Shown piece after piece: positions 42,117-53,101 of a DNA stretch of 64,000 nt. Source of the DNA: Microbacterium sp. AB (GTDB lineage Bacteria; Actinomycetota; Actinomycetes; Actinomycetales; Microbacteriaceae); NCBI RefSeq assembly GCF_032878875.1, contig NZ_CP118157.1, positions 3,038,001 to 3,102,000 of the forward strand, given 5' to 3'. A program made the position numbers and the translations under genes. How positions within the stretch are numbered: position 1 is the first letter of the stretch; each line of letters opens with the position of its first letter. A model generated the notes under the pieces. It searched no databases, was not told where the DNA came from, and was given only the letters and a program-made list of their open reading frames with translations.

Positions 42117-42820
42117 AGACCGGTCCTGCGCGTCTCGGCGACGTCGATGAGGGTGTCGCGCAGCGCCTCCGCCGCCTGCTGGCCGATGCCGGGGATCTCG
42201 ACACCGGTGGTCGCCGCCGCGGTCACCATCTTGAGCTTGGAGATGCCGAACGCCCGGTCCATGGGGCCGTGCGTGATGTCGACGAGCTGCATGCGGCCAT
42301 ACGGGACGGCCACCATCCGCTGCCACAGGATGCCCTTGCGGAAGACGATGTCGTCGGCGCGCAGCATGTAGCCGAGCGCGCGGGCCTGGCGAGGGAGGAC
42401 GACCAGGGACGCGACCGTGACGAGCACGATCGCGCCGGCAACGATCCAGATCCAGAGCTGCCCGTCCGTGAAGGCCCAGACGGCCGCAGCCGCCGCGACG
42501 ACGACGACGAGGAAGATCGCGTTCTGCACGAACTGCGAGACGACGTACTTCGGCGAGATCTGGTGCCAGGTCCCGTCGAGCGCGAGGCCGCCGCTCCGTC
42601 GCGGCTCGCGGATGGCCGTGTACGTGCCCTCGTCGAGAGCGGACGGCTGCGGCACCTCCGCCGCGGAGGCGGCGGGCTCCCCGGATGTCGTCGGCGCCGA
42701 CCCCTGCGGCGGCACGGGCCGCTCCGGCACGGGCGGGAGGCCTGCGCGTGCCGCGGCGCGGGTCAGCGGCGGGTCAGCGGGGTTCGAGCCCGGCTGCGGG
42801 GTCATCGGGCTGTCGCTCAT
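42113..42820 (-). CDS. PH-domain (YdbS-type) membrane protein, short
   Basis: A 235-residue protein: Pro-rich N-terminal 80 residues, WHQISPKYVVSQFVQNAIFL leading into two membrane helices (LVVVVAAAAAVWAF, LWIWIVAGAIVLVTVASLVV), then a bPH2 domain (YMLRADDIVFRKGILWQRMV, VPYGRMQLVDITHGPMDRAF). The ATG at 42820 has AAGGA five to six bases upstream although it lies 47 bp inside the upstream DUF3180 gene. Partner of the long PH protein downstream. Confidence 0.87.
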   Translation of the reverse strand: MSDSPMTPQPGSNPADPPLTRAAARAGLPPVPERPVPPQGSAPTTSGEPAASAAEVPQPSALDEGTYTAIREPRRSGGLALDGTWHQISPKYVVSQFVQNAIFLVVVVAAAAAVWAFTDGQLWIWIVAGAIVLVTVASLVVLPRQARALGYMLRADDIVFRKGILWQRMVAVPYGRMQLVDITHGPMDRAFGISKLKMVTAAATTGVEIPGIGQQAAEALRDTLIDVAETRRTGL

Positions 42821-43259
42821 CAGGATCCTTCGGCAGCGTGCAGAAATGCTCGGCGATCAGCGCCGCGACTGTGAGGAGTGCTCCCGCGACCGCCGTCGCG
42901 ATGATCGTCCCCACCGACCCTAGCGCGGGGGCGACCGGTCTGGTGAAGACGTAGAGGAGGAGACCGAGCGCGGCTCCTCCGACCACGGCGCCGAGGATGC
43001 TCGACGACTTCGCGAGCATCGCTATGCGCAGCGCGCGGAACGGATCGACGCGCGGGGCCTCCGGGTCCTGGAGGGAGCGGCGGACGGGCCACGCGAGGGC
43101 GAGGCAGAGGCCGCCCAGCAGCACGAGCAGGACGGGCAGCATGAGGGCGGGGGCGAACGTCGGCCGGCCCGCCGAGGTGAGGACGTGGTCGAGGAGGTAG
43201 CCCGCGCCGCCGCCGATCACGGCCGCGACGAGGAGGGTGAGCGGGCTCGTGCGCGTCAT
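42774..43259 (-). CDS. DUF3180 membrane protein
   Basis: A 161-residue protein with four membrane segments (LTLLVAAVIGGGAGYLLDHV; MLPVLLVLLGGLCLALAWPV; LGAVVGGAALGLLLYVFTRP; TIIATAVAGALLTVAALIAE) and the motif DPFRALRIAMLAKSSSILGA, typical of actinobacterial DUF3180 proteins encoded right after folK. The ATG overlaps the folK stop (ATGA). Function unknown; the conserved link to the folate genes may be only operon tradition. Confidence 0.87.
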   Translation of the reverse strand: MTRTSPLTLLVAAVIGGGAGYLLDHVLTSAGRPTFAPALMLPVLLVLLGGLCLALAWPVRRSLQDPEAPRVDPFRALRIAMLAKSSSILGAVVGGAALGLLLYVFTRPVAPALGSVGTIIATAVAGALLTVAALIAEHFCTLPKDPDERQPDDPAAGLEPR

Positions 43260-43792
43260 CGTGGTTCCTCTCCCAGCGCGGCGAGCAGGGCGTCCGCGCG
43301 TCCGCGCCCCGGGAGCACCGCCTCGGGGTCGACGTCGAGCCAGGGCGCGAGCACGAAGGCGCGCTCCCCCGCGCGCGGATGCGGGAGCGTCAGCGCCGGG
43401 TCGTCGGAGACGACGTCTCCGTAGGCGATGAGGTCGAGGTCGAGGGTCCGGTCCCCCCACCGCTCGCGGCGCACGCGGCCATGACGCTCCTCGATCGCCT
43501 GCAGGAAGCCGAGCAGCACGGTCGGCGCGAGCCGCGTCGTCACGAGCGCGACCGCGTTGAGATACGCCGGCGCGGTCTCGTCCGGGCCCTCGGGCTTGAC
43601 CGCGATCGTCTCGACGGGCGCCGAGCACACGACGCGCTCCGTCAGGGGCAGCCGCTCCAGCTCGCGGACGGCCGCGTCGAGCGTGCCGGAGCGGTCGCCG
43701 AGGTTCGCGCCGAGGGCGACGACGGCCGTCACGGGATGGCGGCGATCGCGGACGGGCGGATCGCCCAGCGGCTTCGCCAGGTCGCGGCTCAT
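43256..43792 (-). CDS. folK: 2-amino-4-hydroxy-6-hydroxymethyldihydropteridine pyrophosphokinase
   Basis: A 178-residue HPPK: VVALGANLGDRSGTLDAAVR, YLNAVALVTTRLAP, IEERHGRVRRERWGDRTLDL, DLDLIAYGDVV and LPHPRAGERAFVLAPW, covering the Mg- and ATP-binding residues (Arg-rich loop and DLDLI). It transfers pyrophosphate from ATP to hydroxymethyl-dihydropterin in folate synthesis. The start overlaps the folB stop. The first ~19 residues before TAVVALGANL are extra compared with many homologues and may not be translated. Confidence 0.93.
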   Translation of the reverse strand: MSRDLAKPLGDPPVRDRRHPVTAVVALGANLGDRSGTLDAAVRELERLPLTERVVCSAPVETIAVKPEGPDETAPAYLNAVALVTTRLAPTVLLGFLQAIEERHGRVRRERWGDRTLDLDLIAYGDVVSDDPALTLPHPRAGERAFVLAPWLDVDPEAVLPGRGRADALLAALGEEPR

Positions 43793-44190
43793 TCGAGGCT
43801 CCGGTTGAAGGCCTCGACGCGCTCGCGGACGCTCCCGTGCACGGTCACCGAGACATCCGCGAACGGCGCCCGGATGGGAGCGTGCGGCTTGTGCACCGTC
43901 ACGGCCGCGAAGATCACCCTCTCGTCCTCGAGCACGGCGTCGGCGATGCGGTGCGCGAGGGTCTCGATGAGGTTGACGGGCTCCCCCGAGACGATCGCGA
44001 CGACCTTCTCGGCCAGCTCGCCGTAGTGCACGGTGTCGGCGACGTCGTCCGTCTCGGCGGCGCGCGCCGTCGCGAGCGAGAGCCGCAGGTCGACCGTGAA
44101 CTCCTGCCCCTCCTCGCGCTCGTGCGCGAAGACGCCGTGGCGTCCGAAGGCGGTGAGCCCCGTCAGCTCGATGAGGTCGAGAGGATGCAT
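43789..44190 (-). CDS. folB: Dihydroneopterin aldolase
   Basis: A 133-residue enzyme of standard size: LIELTGLTAFGRHGVFAHER (with the conserved Glu/His region), EGQEFTVDLRLSLATARAAE, DTVHYGELAEKVVAIVSG, VNLIETLAHRIADAVLED and VTVHKPHAPI with the catalytic lysine. It splits dihydroneopterin to hydroxymethyl-dihydropterin and glycolaldehyde. It lies four bases downstream of folP and overlaps folK. Confidence 0.94.
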   Translation of the reverse strand: MHPLDLIELTGLTAFGRHGVFAHEREEGQEFTVDLRLSLATARAAETDDVADTVHYGELAEKVVAIVSGEPVNLIETLAHRIADAVLEDERVIFAAVTVHKPHAPIRAPFADVSVTVHGSVRERVEAFNRSLE

Positions 44191-44194
44191 GGCC

Positions 44195-44986
44195 TCAACC
44201 CTGCCAGTCCCGCGCGACGGCGAGCGCATCCCGCGTCGCCGCCGCGTCGTGCACGCGCACGCCCCATGCCCCCGCCTGCGCGGCGAGCACGCTCGTGACG
44301 GCCGTCGCGAGGTCGCGACGCGGAAGGGATGCGCCCTCGCCGAGCGCCGAGCCGAGGAAGCGCTTGCGCGACGTGCCGACGAGCACGCGGTGGCCGAGCG
44401 CCAGGACGTCGTCGAGCTCGCGCAGCAGCGCCCAGTTCTGCGCGCCGCGCTTGGCGAACCCGACGCCGGGGTCGAGGATGATCCGATCGGGCGCGACGCC
44501 TGCCGCGATCGCCGCGTCGGCGCGGGCGGCGAGCTCGGACGCGACCTCGCGCCCGACGCGCTCGTACGACGCCTGCGCGTACATGTCGGCGGACGGCCCG
44601 CGCCAGTGGCCGAGGGCGATGTCCACCCCGGCGTCCGCCGCGACACGGAGGATGTCCGGGTCGGCCAGGCCCCCCGACACGTCGTTGACGATCGCGGCGC
44701 CGGAGGCGACCGCCAGCGCGGCCGTCTCCGCCCGGTAGGTGTCGACGCTCACGACCGCGCCGTCCTCGGCGAGCGCCCGGACGACGGGGATCACGCGGCG
44801 GATCTCCTCGCTCGCGCCGACGGGCTCGGCGCCGGGCCGCGTCGACTCGCCCCCGACGTCGACGACCGTCGCGCCGTCCCGCAGCAGGCCCCGGCCGTGC
44901 GCGATCGCCTCCGTCGCCGTGAAGTGATCCCCGCCGTCCGAGAACGAGTCGGGGGTGACGTTGACGATGCCCCAGATCGAGGTCAT
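44195..44986 (-). CDS. folP: Dihydropteroate synthase
   Basis: A 263-residue TIM-barrel enzyme. Signatures: WGIVNVTPDSFSDGGDHF at the start, VVDVGGESTRPGAEPV, NDVSGGLADPDIL, LDPGVGFAKRGAQNWALL, GTSRKRFLGSALGEG and VRVHDAAATRDAL. It condenses hydroxymethyl-dihydropterin pyrophosphate with p-aminobenzoate and is the sulfonamide target. The ATG overlaps the folE stop (ATGA). Confidence 0.95.
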   Translation of the reverse strand: MTSIWGIVNVTPDSFSDGGDHFTATEAIAHGRGLLRDGATVVDVGGESTRPGAEPVGASEEIRRVIPVVRALAEDGAVVSVDTYRAETAALAVASGAAIVNDVSGGLADPDILRVAADAGVDIALGHWRGPSADMYAQASYERVGREVASELAARADAAIAAGVAPDRIILDPGVGFAKRGAQNWALLRELDDVLALGHRVLVGTSRKRFLGSALGEGASLPRRDLATAVTSVLAAQAGAWGVRVHDAAATRDALAVARDWQG

Positions 44987-45594
44987 CCGGCCTCCTCCGG
45001 CGAGACGCCTCCGCCGAGGGCGATGAGCGAGACGATCTCGCCGCGCGCCGCGGGCTCGGCGAGCTCCCCCCGCGCGGCGATCGTCACCGTGGAGCTGTCG
45101 CTCTGCCGCCCGCCGCGCATCGTGACGCACTGGTGCACGGCGTCGAGGACGACGAGGACGCCGCGTGTGTCGATGGCGCCGTCGATCGCGTCGGCGATCT
45201 GCTCGCCGAGCCGCTCCTGCACCTGCGGGCGCGCGGCGAGGACGTCGACGACCTTCGGCAGCGCGCCGAGCCCGACGACCTCCTCCCCCGGGAGGTACGC
45301 GATGTGCGCGTGCCCGGCGAAGGGCAGGAGATGGTGCTCGCACATCGAGCGGAACCGGATGCCGCGCAGCAGCACCGCCCCCGACGGGAGCGTGTCGGGA
45401 GCGGGGCCGCGGCTGACGCTGATCGTGTGCGAGAGCGGCTCGGCCGGATCCTGCCCGAGCCCCGCGTAGAACTCGGCGTAGGCGTCGGCCACGCGATGCG
45501 GCGTCTGCCGCAGCCCTGCGCGATCGGGGTCCTCTCCGATCGCGACGAGCAGCTCGCGCGTGAGGTGCGCGACGCGCTCCCGGTCGACGGTCAC
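44983..45594 (-). CDS. folE: GTP cyclohydrolase I
   Basis: A 203-residue enzyme starting at GTG 45594, ten bases after the ftsH stop. Zinc ligands are visible in FRSMCEHHLLPFAGHAHIAY and DAVHQCVTMRGGRQ; GLGALPKVVDVLAARPQVQE and GRQSDSSTVT complete the active site. It converts GTP to dihydroneopterin triphosphate, the first folate step. The C-terminus carries a short Pro/Gly extension. It is co-transcribed with ftsH and the rest of the folate genes. Confidence 0.95.
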   Translation of the reverse strand: MTVDRERVAHLTRELLVAIGEDPDRAGLRQTPHRVADAYAEFYAGLGQDPAEPLSHTISVSRGPAPDTLPSGAVLLRGIRFRSMCEHHLLPFAGHAHIAYLPGEEVVGLGALPKVVDVLAARPQVQERLGEQIADAIDGAIDTRGVLVVLDAVHQCVTMRGGRQSDSSTVTIAARGELAEPAARGEIVSLIALGGGVSPEEAG

Positions 45595-45604
45595 GCGCCG
45601 TCCG

Positions 45605-47611
<2,007 letters not shown>

Positions 47612-47722
47612 ACCTGAGGTGTCTTCCTCCCGTCGACGCGACAAGCGCGTTTGATCGTCTCAGGCTACCCCGGTGCGACTATGCGCCCTCTGGGATTCGC
47701 CCACGGCGTACGGGGCGGCCGC

Positions 47723-48274
47723 TCAGGCGTAGACGTGCGGCGCGAGCACGGCGACGTCGCGGAGGTTGCGGTAGTGCTCGTCGTAGTCGAGGCCGTATCC
47801 GACCACGAACTCGTTGGGGATGTCGAAGCCGAGGTAGCGGCAGTCGATCTCGACCTTCGCGGCGTCGGGCTTGCGCAGCAGGGCGAGCACCTCGATCGAC
47901 TCGGCGCCGCGGGAGGCGAAGTTGCTCAGGAGCCAGCTGAGGGTGAGGCCGGAGTCGATGATGTCCTCGACGATGAGGACGTGATGGCCCTCGAGCGGGG
48001 TGTCGAGATCCTTGCGGATCTGCACGACGCCGCTCGACTTCGTGCTCGACCCGTAGCTCGACACGGCCATCCAGTCCATGACGACGTCGCGCGTGAGGCA
48101 TCGCATGAAGTCGGCCATGACCATCACGGCGCCCTTGAGCACGCCGACGAGGAGGAGCTTCTTGCCCTCGTAGTCCCGCTCGACGAGGGCGGCGAGCTCA
48201 CGGAGCTTGGCCTGGATCTCCTCCTCGGTGACGAGGACGCGATCGATGTCACCGGCGATGTCCGCAGCACGCAT
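47723..48274 (-). CDS. hpt: Hypoxanthine-guanine phosphoribosyltransferase
   Basis: A 183-residue enzyme: MRAADIAGDIDRVLVTEEEI, LLVGVLKGAVMVMADFMRCL, SSYGSSTKSSGVVQIRKDLD, the PRPP-binding VLIVEDIIDSGLTLSWLL and FDIPNEFVVGYGLDYDEHYR. It salvages hypoxanthine and guanine. The ATG at 48274 has a TAGGA ribosome site at good distance; the upstream ATG 48283 would add MAS. In relatives tilS lies directly upstream, whereas here the ole operon separates the two. Confidence 0.94.
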   Translation of the reverse strand: MRAADIAGDIDRVLVTEEEIQAKLRELAALVERDYEGKKLLLVGVLKGAVMVMADFMRCLTRDVVMDWMAVSSYGSSTKSSGVVQIRKDLDTPLEGHHVLIVEDIIDSGLTLSWLLSNFASRGAESIEVLALLRKPDAAKVEIDCRYLGFDIPNEFVVGYGLDYDEHYRNLRDVAVLAPHVYA

Positions 48275-48332
48275 GGATGCCATCCTACGTTCCGCGGCCG
48301 TGCGCTCTTCCCGCCCGCGCGTCCGGCCCCCG

Positions 48333-49313
48333 TCAGGCGCCGAGGCGCGATCGGTGGTGCGCCGCGAGACGCGAGAGGCCCTCGTCGATCGAGACCGACG
48401 GCGACCAGGCGAGGTCGCGGCGGGTGTCGCGCAGGTCGAACCAGTGCGCCGTGGACAGCTGCTCGGCGAGGAAGCGCGTCATGGGCGGCTCGTCGGCGCC
48501 CGGGCGGACGGCCCAGACGCGCTCCACGACCGATCCCGCCGCGCGCGCCAGCCCCGCGGGGACGCTCCACGCGGGCGGACGGACTCCCGCGGCGAGGCAG
48601 ATGCCGGCGAGCAGCTCGCCGACGGGTCTCGGCTCGCCGTTGGTCAGCAGGTAGGCGCGGCCGTGGGCCTGCTCCGTCCGGTCGAGGGCCGCGACGATCC
48701 CCGAGGCGGCGTTGTCGACGTAGGTGGAGTCGATGAGCGCCGTGCCGCCGTCGAGGAGCGGAAGGCGCCCGCGCCGGGCGCGCTCGACGATCCGCCCGAC
48801 GAGCTGGGTGTCGCCCGGGCCCCACACGAGGTGGGGCCGCACCGCGACGACCCTCGTCGACGCGGTGTCGCGCGAGAGCGCGAGGAGCTCGGCCTCGGCC
48901 TTCGTCCGCGCGTAGTCGCCCCGTGCCCGCTCCGGCGACGCCGGCTCGGCGCCGACCCCCGCGAGGGCGGACCCGGCGTGCGCCACGGACGGCGACGAGA
49001 CCTGCACGAAGCGGCGGACGCCGGCCTGTGCCGCGGCGTCGAGGAGCACGCGCGTGCCCTCGACGTTGACGGCACGGAAGTCCGACCTGTCGCCCGCGAG
49101 CGAGACCTTGGCGGCGAGGTGGACGACGCCCTCCGCGCCCGCGACCGCCCGGCCGACGTGTGCCGGGTCCGTCACGGAGCCGAGGACGTCCTGCGCCCCC
49201 TCGACGCCCGACGGCCGCCGCTGGAGCGTGCGCACCTCATGGCCGGCCGCGATGAGCTCCCCCGCGACGGCGCGCCCGAGGAAGCCGGATGCCCCGGTCA
49301 CGACGACGATCAC
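48333..49313 (-). CDS. oleD: NAD(P)-dependent epimerase/dehydrogenase, OleD
   Basis: A 326-residue extended SDR protein: VIVVVTGASGFLGRAVAGEL (nucleotide fold), VVHLAAKVSLAGDRSDFRAV, VSSPSVAHAGSALAG, and YARTKAEAE (YxxxK). In long-chain olefin synthesis OleD reduces the 2-alkyl-3-ketoacid made by OleA to the 3-hydroxy acid. The GTG start overlaps the oleBC stop (GTGA). The assignment is strong because it stands next to oleA and a fused oleBC. Confidence 0.9.
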   Translation of the reverse strand: MIVVVTGASGFLGRAVAGELIAAGHEVRTLQRRPSGVEGAQDVLGSVTDPAHVGRAVAGAEGVVHLAAKVSLAGDRSDFRAVNVEGTRVLLDAAAQAGVRRFVQVSSPSVAHAGSALAGVGAEPASPERARGDYARTKAEAELLALSRDTASTRVVAVRPHLVWGPGDTQLVGRIVERARRGRLPLLDGGTALIDSTYVDNAASGIVAALDRTEQAHGRAYLLTNGEPRPVGELLAGICLAAGVRPPAWSVPAGLARAAGSVVERVWAVRPGADEPPMTRFLAEQLSTAHWFDLRDTRRDLAWSPSVSIDEGLSRLAAHHRSRLGA

Positions 49314-51982
49314 GGCGCCACGGGCCTTCCGCCCCCGAGGACGCCCTCGGCCCAGCCGGAGAGACGGGTGCGGTCGATCTTCGAGTTGTGACGGATGTCG
49401 GTCGGGAGCTGCGGGACGGCGAGGACGGCGACCAGCGGCAGGCTCACGGCGCGCCGGACGTCCGCCGCGAGATCCGGCGAGGCGAGGCCGGGCCGCGTCG
49501 TGGACGGGAGCGTCTCCACGACGGCGACCGCCTGGCGCAGTCCGTGCGGCCCGATGCCGACGACGGCCGCACGGCGCACGGCGCCGAGCCGTTCGGCCTC
49601 CTGCTCGGGCCCGACGGGGGCGACGGGCCCGTCGGCGGTGACGATGACGTGCGGCAGCCGCCCCTCGACCCACAGGCGCCCCTGCGCGTCGAGGTGCCCG
49701 ATGTCTCCCGTGCGGTGCCAGCGGCCTCCGTCCTGCGGCAGGTCGCGGGCGGCCTCCCGGTCGGTGAGCCACAGCCGGTCGTAGCCGTGCTTGAGATGCG
49801 GCGCCGAGACGACGACCTCCCCGAGGACGCCCGGCTCCCCGGACGGCGACCCCGTCGCGGCGCCGTCCGCGTCGAGGGCGCTGACGAGCACGCGGTTCTC
49901 GCCGATGGGGGTTCCCACGCAGACGCCGCGGTCGGGAGCCGTCTCGGCGGCGCGGATGCCGTCGAGCGTGATGTCGGTGACGAGCAGGCACTCGGTCATG
50001 CCGTACGGGGTGTGTGCGACCGCGTGCGGCATGATGCCGTTCGTCGACTCCAGGAGCGCCCGGCCGACGGGCGCTCCCGTGGACAGGAAGGTCCGGACCC
50101 GGGCGAGCGCCTCCCGGTCCGGCGCCGTGAGCTCCCCCGCCGTGGCGACGACGTTGAGGATCGCGGCGGGCGAGAGGAAGACGATCTCCGCATCCGACTC
50201 TCGAGCCGCCGCGGCCACCGCTCGGGCGGTGAGCGTGCGCGGCGCCGAGACGTCCATGTCGGGGGTCACAGACAGGGTCCCGAAGGCGGGGCCGAGGAGG
50301 GCGAACGGCGCGAAGCCCGTCACGAGGCCGCTCTCGCGCGTCACCTGGAAGTGCGCCGCGAGGGTGTCGCGCAGCGCCGACAGCTGGCCGTGCGTGTAGA
50401 CGACGCCCTTGGCGGGCCCCGTCGAGCCGGAGGTGAACAGGACGGCGGCCCGCTCGTCCGGAGCGGGCGCTGCGGGCAGGACGGCGCCCGCGCCGAGCTC
50501 GGCCAGCTCCGCGAGCGTGTGCGACACGCCGAGCGCGCGTCGCGCGGCTCCCGTGAGCGCCGGCGCGGAGATCCTCACACCCGGCCATCCCAGGACGCGC
50601 GCCGCGGCGAGCCCGGCGCGCTCGCCGATGATGTACGCCGGCCACGCGCCGCGGACCGCGCGCGTGAGCCCCCGCACGCCGAGCCCGGCGTCGGCGACGA
50701 CCACCACGGCGCCGATGCGCAGGCAGGCGTAGATCGCCGCCGTGAGCGTCGCCCCCGGAGGGACGAGCAGCGACACGCGGTCGCCCCGGCGCACGCCGAT
50801 GCGGTGGAGCCCCGCGGCGATGCTGCGGACCCGGTCGTCCAGCAGCCGCCAGCTCACCCGGCGCGGCACGCCGCCGGAACGCCGCGCCATGTCGACGACC
50901 GCCGTCGTGTCGTCGTCGCGTCGCGCCTCGAGCGCGGCCCACAGCGGGGCATAGCCCTCCGGAGCGACGGCGGCCTCGGCGGGATCGGGCACGCCGGCGT
51001 GCTCCCGTGCGTGCGGAGCCGCCAGGCGCTCCCGGTGCCGGACCAGCCAGGCGGCCATCGCGTCGGCGTACGGACGATCCTCGGCGACGAGGTGCCCCGC
51101 GCCCTCGAAACGGTGGACGTCGGCATGCGGAAGGCGCCGGACGAGATCGTCGAGGTAGCGGTCGGAGAACACGGGATCCTTCGGACCCCAGAGGATCAGC
51201 GCGGGGACGGCGAGCCCCGCGACCCCCGTGGCGATCCGCTGCAGTTCGGCGTGGCTCTCGTGACCGGCATGGGCGGGGATGTCCGCGACGAACCCACCGA
51301 TGCCGCGCCGGCGCGCGGCGGTGCGGTACGGCGCGCGGTACGCGTCCTTGACGGACGGCTCGAGCGGCGGCGAGGCGAGCGCCAGGGTGGTCTCGAGGAA
51401 CGCCGCGGTGCGCGTGGTCGCCGTGGCGAGCACGGCGCGCGCCCCCGCGAGCCGGAGCGGCGCGGGGATGGGCACGCCCTCCGGGTGGTGCACCGCCGTG
51501 TTCAGCAGGACGACCCCCGCCAGGCGGTCGGGGTTGTCGGCCGCCCAGGAGAGCGAGACGGCGCCTCCCCAGTCGTGGCCGAGCGTCACGACGGGCCCGT
51601 CGATCCCGAGGGCGTCGGCGAACGCGGCCAGGTCCGAGGTGCGCTGCGGAAGCGGACGGTGCACCGCGGTCCTCTCGGACCATCCCATCTCCAGCTGATC
51701 GACCGCGACGAAGCGCCACGCGGGGCCGCCCTCCTCGGCCAGCCGCACCGACGCGGCCAGGGCCTCGCGCCACAGGTACGACCACGTGGGGTTGCCGTGG
51801 ACGGCGAGGATCGTGCCCACGGCGGGCACGCCGATCCGGGCGAGCTCGTCGGCCGTGTCGAGGTAGTGCCAGGTGCGGTGCGCGCCCTCGTCCGCTGCGC
51901 GCCCCTCCACCGTCACGAGGCGGCTGAAGCGAGGATCCAGCCCGGGGAGGCCGGACGGCAGGTGCGATGCGGGCTCCGTCAC
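49310..51982 (-). CDS. oleBC: Fused OleB-OleC (beta-lactone decarboxylase / beta-lactone synthetase)
   Basis: An 890-residue two-domain protein. Residues ~1-310 are an alpha/beta hydrolase of the haloalkane dehalogenase type (ILAVHGNPTWSYLWREALAA; nucleophile region LGHDWGGAVSLSWAADN; acid/His region FEGAGHLVAEDRPYADAM) = OleB. Residues ~340-890 are an AMP-forming ligase (VLFTSGSTGPAKGVVYTHGQ; HTPYGMTECLLVTDITL; RWHRTGDIGHLDAQGRLWVE) = OleC. OleC turns the 3-hydroxy acid into a beta-lactone and OleB decarboxylates it to the cis-olefin. Such fusions are known from actinobacteria like Micrococcus. The GTG start overlaps the oleA stop. Confidence 0.9.
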   Translation of the reverse strand: MTEPASHLPSGLPGLDPRFSRLVTVEGRAADEGAHRTWHYLDTADELARIGVPAVGTILAVHGNPTWSYLWREALAASVRLAEEGGPAWRFVAVDQLEMGWSERTAVHRPLPQRTSDLAAFADALGIDGPVVTLGHDWGGAVSLSWAADNPDRLAGVVLLNTAVHHPEGVPIPAPLRLAGARAVLATATTRTAAFLETTLALASPPLEPSVKDAYRAPYRTAARRRGIGGFVADIPAHAGHESHAELQRIATGVAGLAVPALILWGPKDPVFSDRYLDDLVRRLPHADVHRFEGAGHLVAEDRPYADAMAAWLVRHRERLAAPHAREHAGVPDPAEAAVAPEGYAPLWAALEARRDDDTTAVVDMARRSGGVPRRVSWRLLDDRVRSIAAGLHRIGVRRGDRVSLLVPPGATLTAAIYACLRIGAVVVVADAGLGVRGLTRAVRGAWPAYIIGERAGLAAARVLGWPGVRISAPALTGAARRALGVSHTLAELAELGAGAVLPAAPAPDERAAVLFTSGSTGPAKGVVYTHGQLSALRDTLAAHFQVTRESGLVTGFAPFALLGPAFGTLSVTPDMDVSAPRTLTARAVAAAARESDAEIVFLSPAAILNVVATAGELTAPDREALARVRTFLSTGAPVGRALLESTNGIMPHAVAHTPYGMTECLLVTDITLDGIRAAETAPDRGVCVGTPIGENRVLVSALDADGAATGSPSGEPGVLGEVVVSAPHLKHGYDRLWLTDREAARDLPQDGGRWHRTGDIGHLDAQGRLWVEGRLPHVIVTADGPVAPVGPEQEAERLGAVRRAAVVGIGPHGLRQAVAVVETLPSTTRPGLASPDLAADVRRAVSLPLVAVLAVPQLPTDIRHNSKIDRTRLSGWAEGVLGGGRPVAP

Positions 51983-53001
51983 CAGGCGATCTCCATCATG
52001 GCCGTGTTGAGCCCCGAGCCCACGCCCATGAGCAGCACGCGGTCGCCCTTCGCGAGCGTGCTGCTCTCCTCGACGAGCGTGATGGGGATCGAGGCGGGCC
52101 CGACGTTGCCGTAGCGCGAGTACGTGACGGGGACCCGGGAGCGGTCGAGCGACGCCGCCTCGACGATCGCGTTCGTGTGCGCGGACGACACCTGATGCGT
52201 GATGTAGCGGTCCATGGACGTCCAGCTCCACTCCGACGACGCCTCCCTCCACGCGGAGACGACGAGCTCCAGGCCGCCCTTGAGCAGCGCCCGCGCGTCG
52301 GTGAACATGCCGTCGACGCTGCCGACGCACAGCTCGTGGAACTGCGTGGCGGCGCGTGTGACGCCGCCGAGGATGCGGTGCCCGTCCGGATGCTCGTCCG
52401 CGCGGCCGAGGACGGCGGCGGCGGCGCCGGAGCCGAGCGTGAGGGAGGCGAACTCGCTCATGAAGCTCTCGCGGTCGATGTCGGAGCGGAGGAGCCGGTT
52501 GACGGTGTTCACCTGGATGTCGTCGGCGTCCTCGCCGTTCACGACGACGGCGTAGCGGATCTGCCCCGACTCGATCATGCTCGCCGCCAGGCTCATCCCG
52601 TTGAGGAAGCCCAGGCAGGCGTTCGCGACGTCGAAGTTGACGGCCGAGGTGGGCATCCCGAGCCCGTGGTGCAGCCGCACGGCGACCGAGGGCTCGAGGT
52701 GCTTGCGGGTCACCGAGGTGTTCACGAGCAGCCCGACCTCGGACGCGTCGACGCCCGCCTCCGCAAGCGCGCGCCTGCCCGCCTCGATCGTCGCGTCGTC
52801 GGAGGACTCGCCCTCGGCCCAGTTGCGGCGTTCGAGGACGCCCGCGACCCGGCGCAGGAGGCCCGTCTGCAGGCGCACCCTTTTCAAGGCGGACGCGAGG
52901 CGGCCCTCGATCTCGTCGGATGTGGTCACGCGGCTGGGCAGCTCGCTCGTGACCGACAGCAGCGCGACGTTGTGGAAGCGTGTGGTCGCATTTCCGGGCA
53001 C
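51979..53001 (-). CDS. oleA: Long-chain acyl-CoA condensing thiolase, OleA
   Basis: A 340-residue KAS III-like thiolase. Catalytic residues: Cys in FDVANACLGFLNGM (about residue 125), His in YITHQVSSAHTNAI and Asn in SRYGNVGPASIPITLVEESS. TSVTRKHLEPSVAVRLHHGL is characteristic of OleA, which joins two fatty acyl-CoAs head to head. The GTG start at 53001 has GGAGGT just upstream. It is the first gene of the ole operon; a possible -10 (TAAGAT, minus strand near 53050) lies in the 100-bp gap after tilS. Confidence 0.92.
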   Translation of the reverse strand: MPGNATTRFHNVALLSVTSELPSRVTTSDEIEGRLASALKRVRLQTGLLRRVAGVLERRNWAEGESSDDATIEAGRRALAEAGVDASEVGLLVNTSVTRKHLEPSVAVRLHHGLGMPTSAVNFDVANACLGFLNGMSLAASMIESGQIRYAVVVNGEDADDIQVNTVNRLLRSDIDRESFMSEFASLTLGSGAAAAVLGRADEHPDGHRILGGVTRAATQFHELCVGSVDGMFTDARALLKGGLELVVSAWREASSEWSWTSMDRYITHQVSSAHTNAIVEAASLDRSRVPVTYSRYGNVGPASIPITLVEESSTLAKGDRVLLMGVGSGLNTAMMEIAW

Positions 53002-53101
53002 GTGACCTCCGTACGGAACGAGCCGACTTCCGTGCCCGTCTGAAACGACGATCTTATGCGCTCGAGTATGCGCCGAGGTCCATATGAGTCGTGTCGCGCG
53101 T

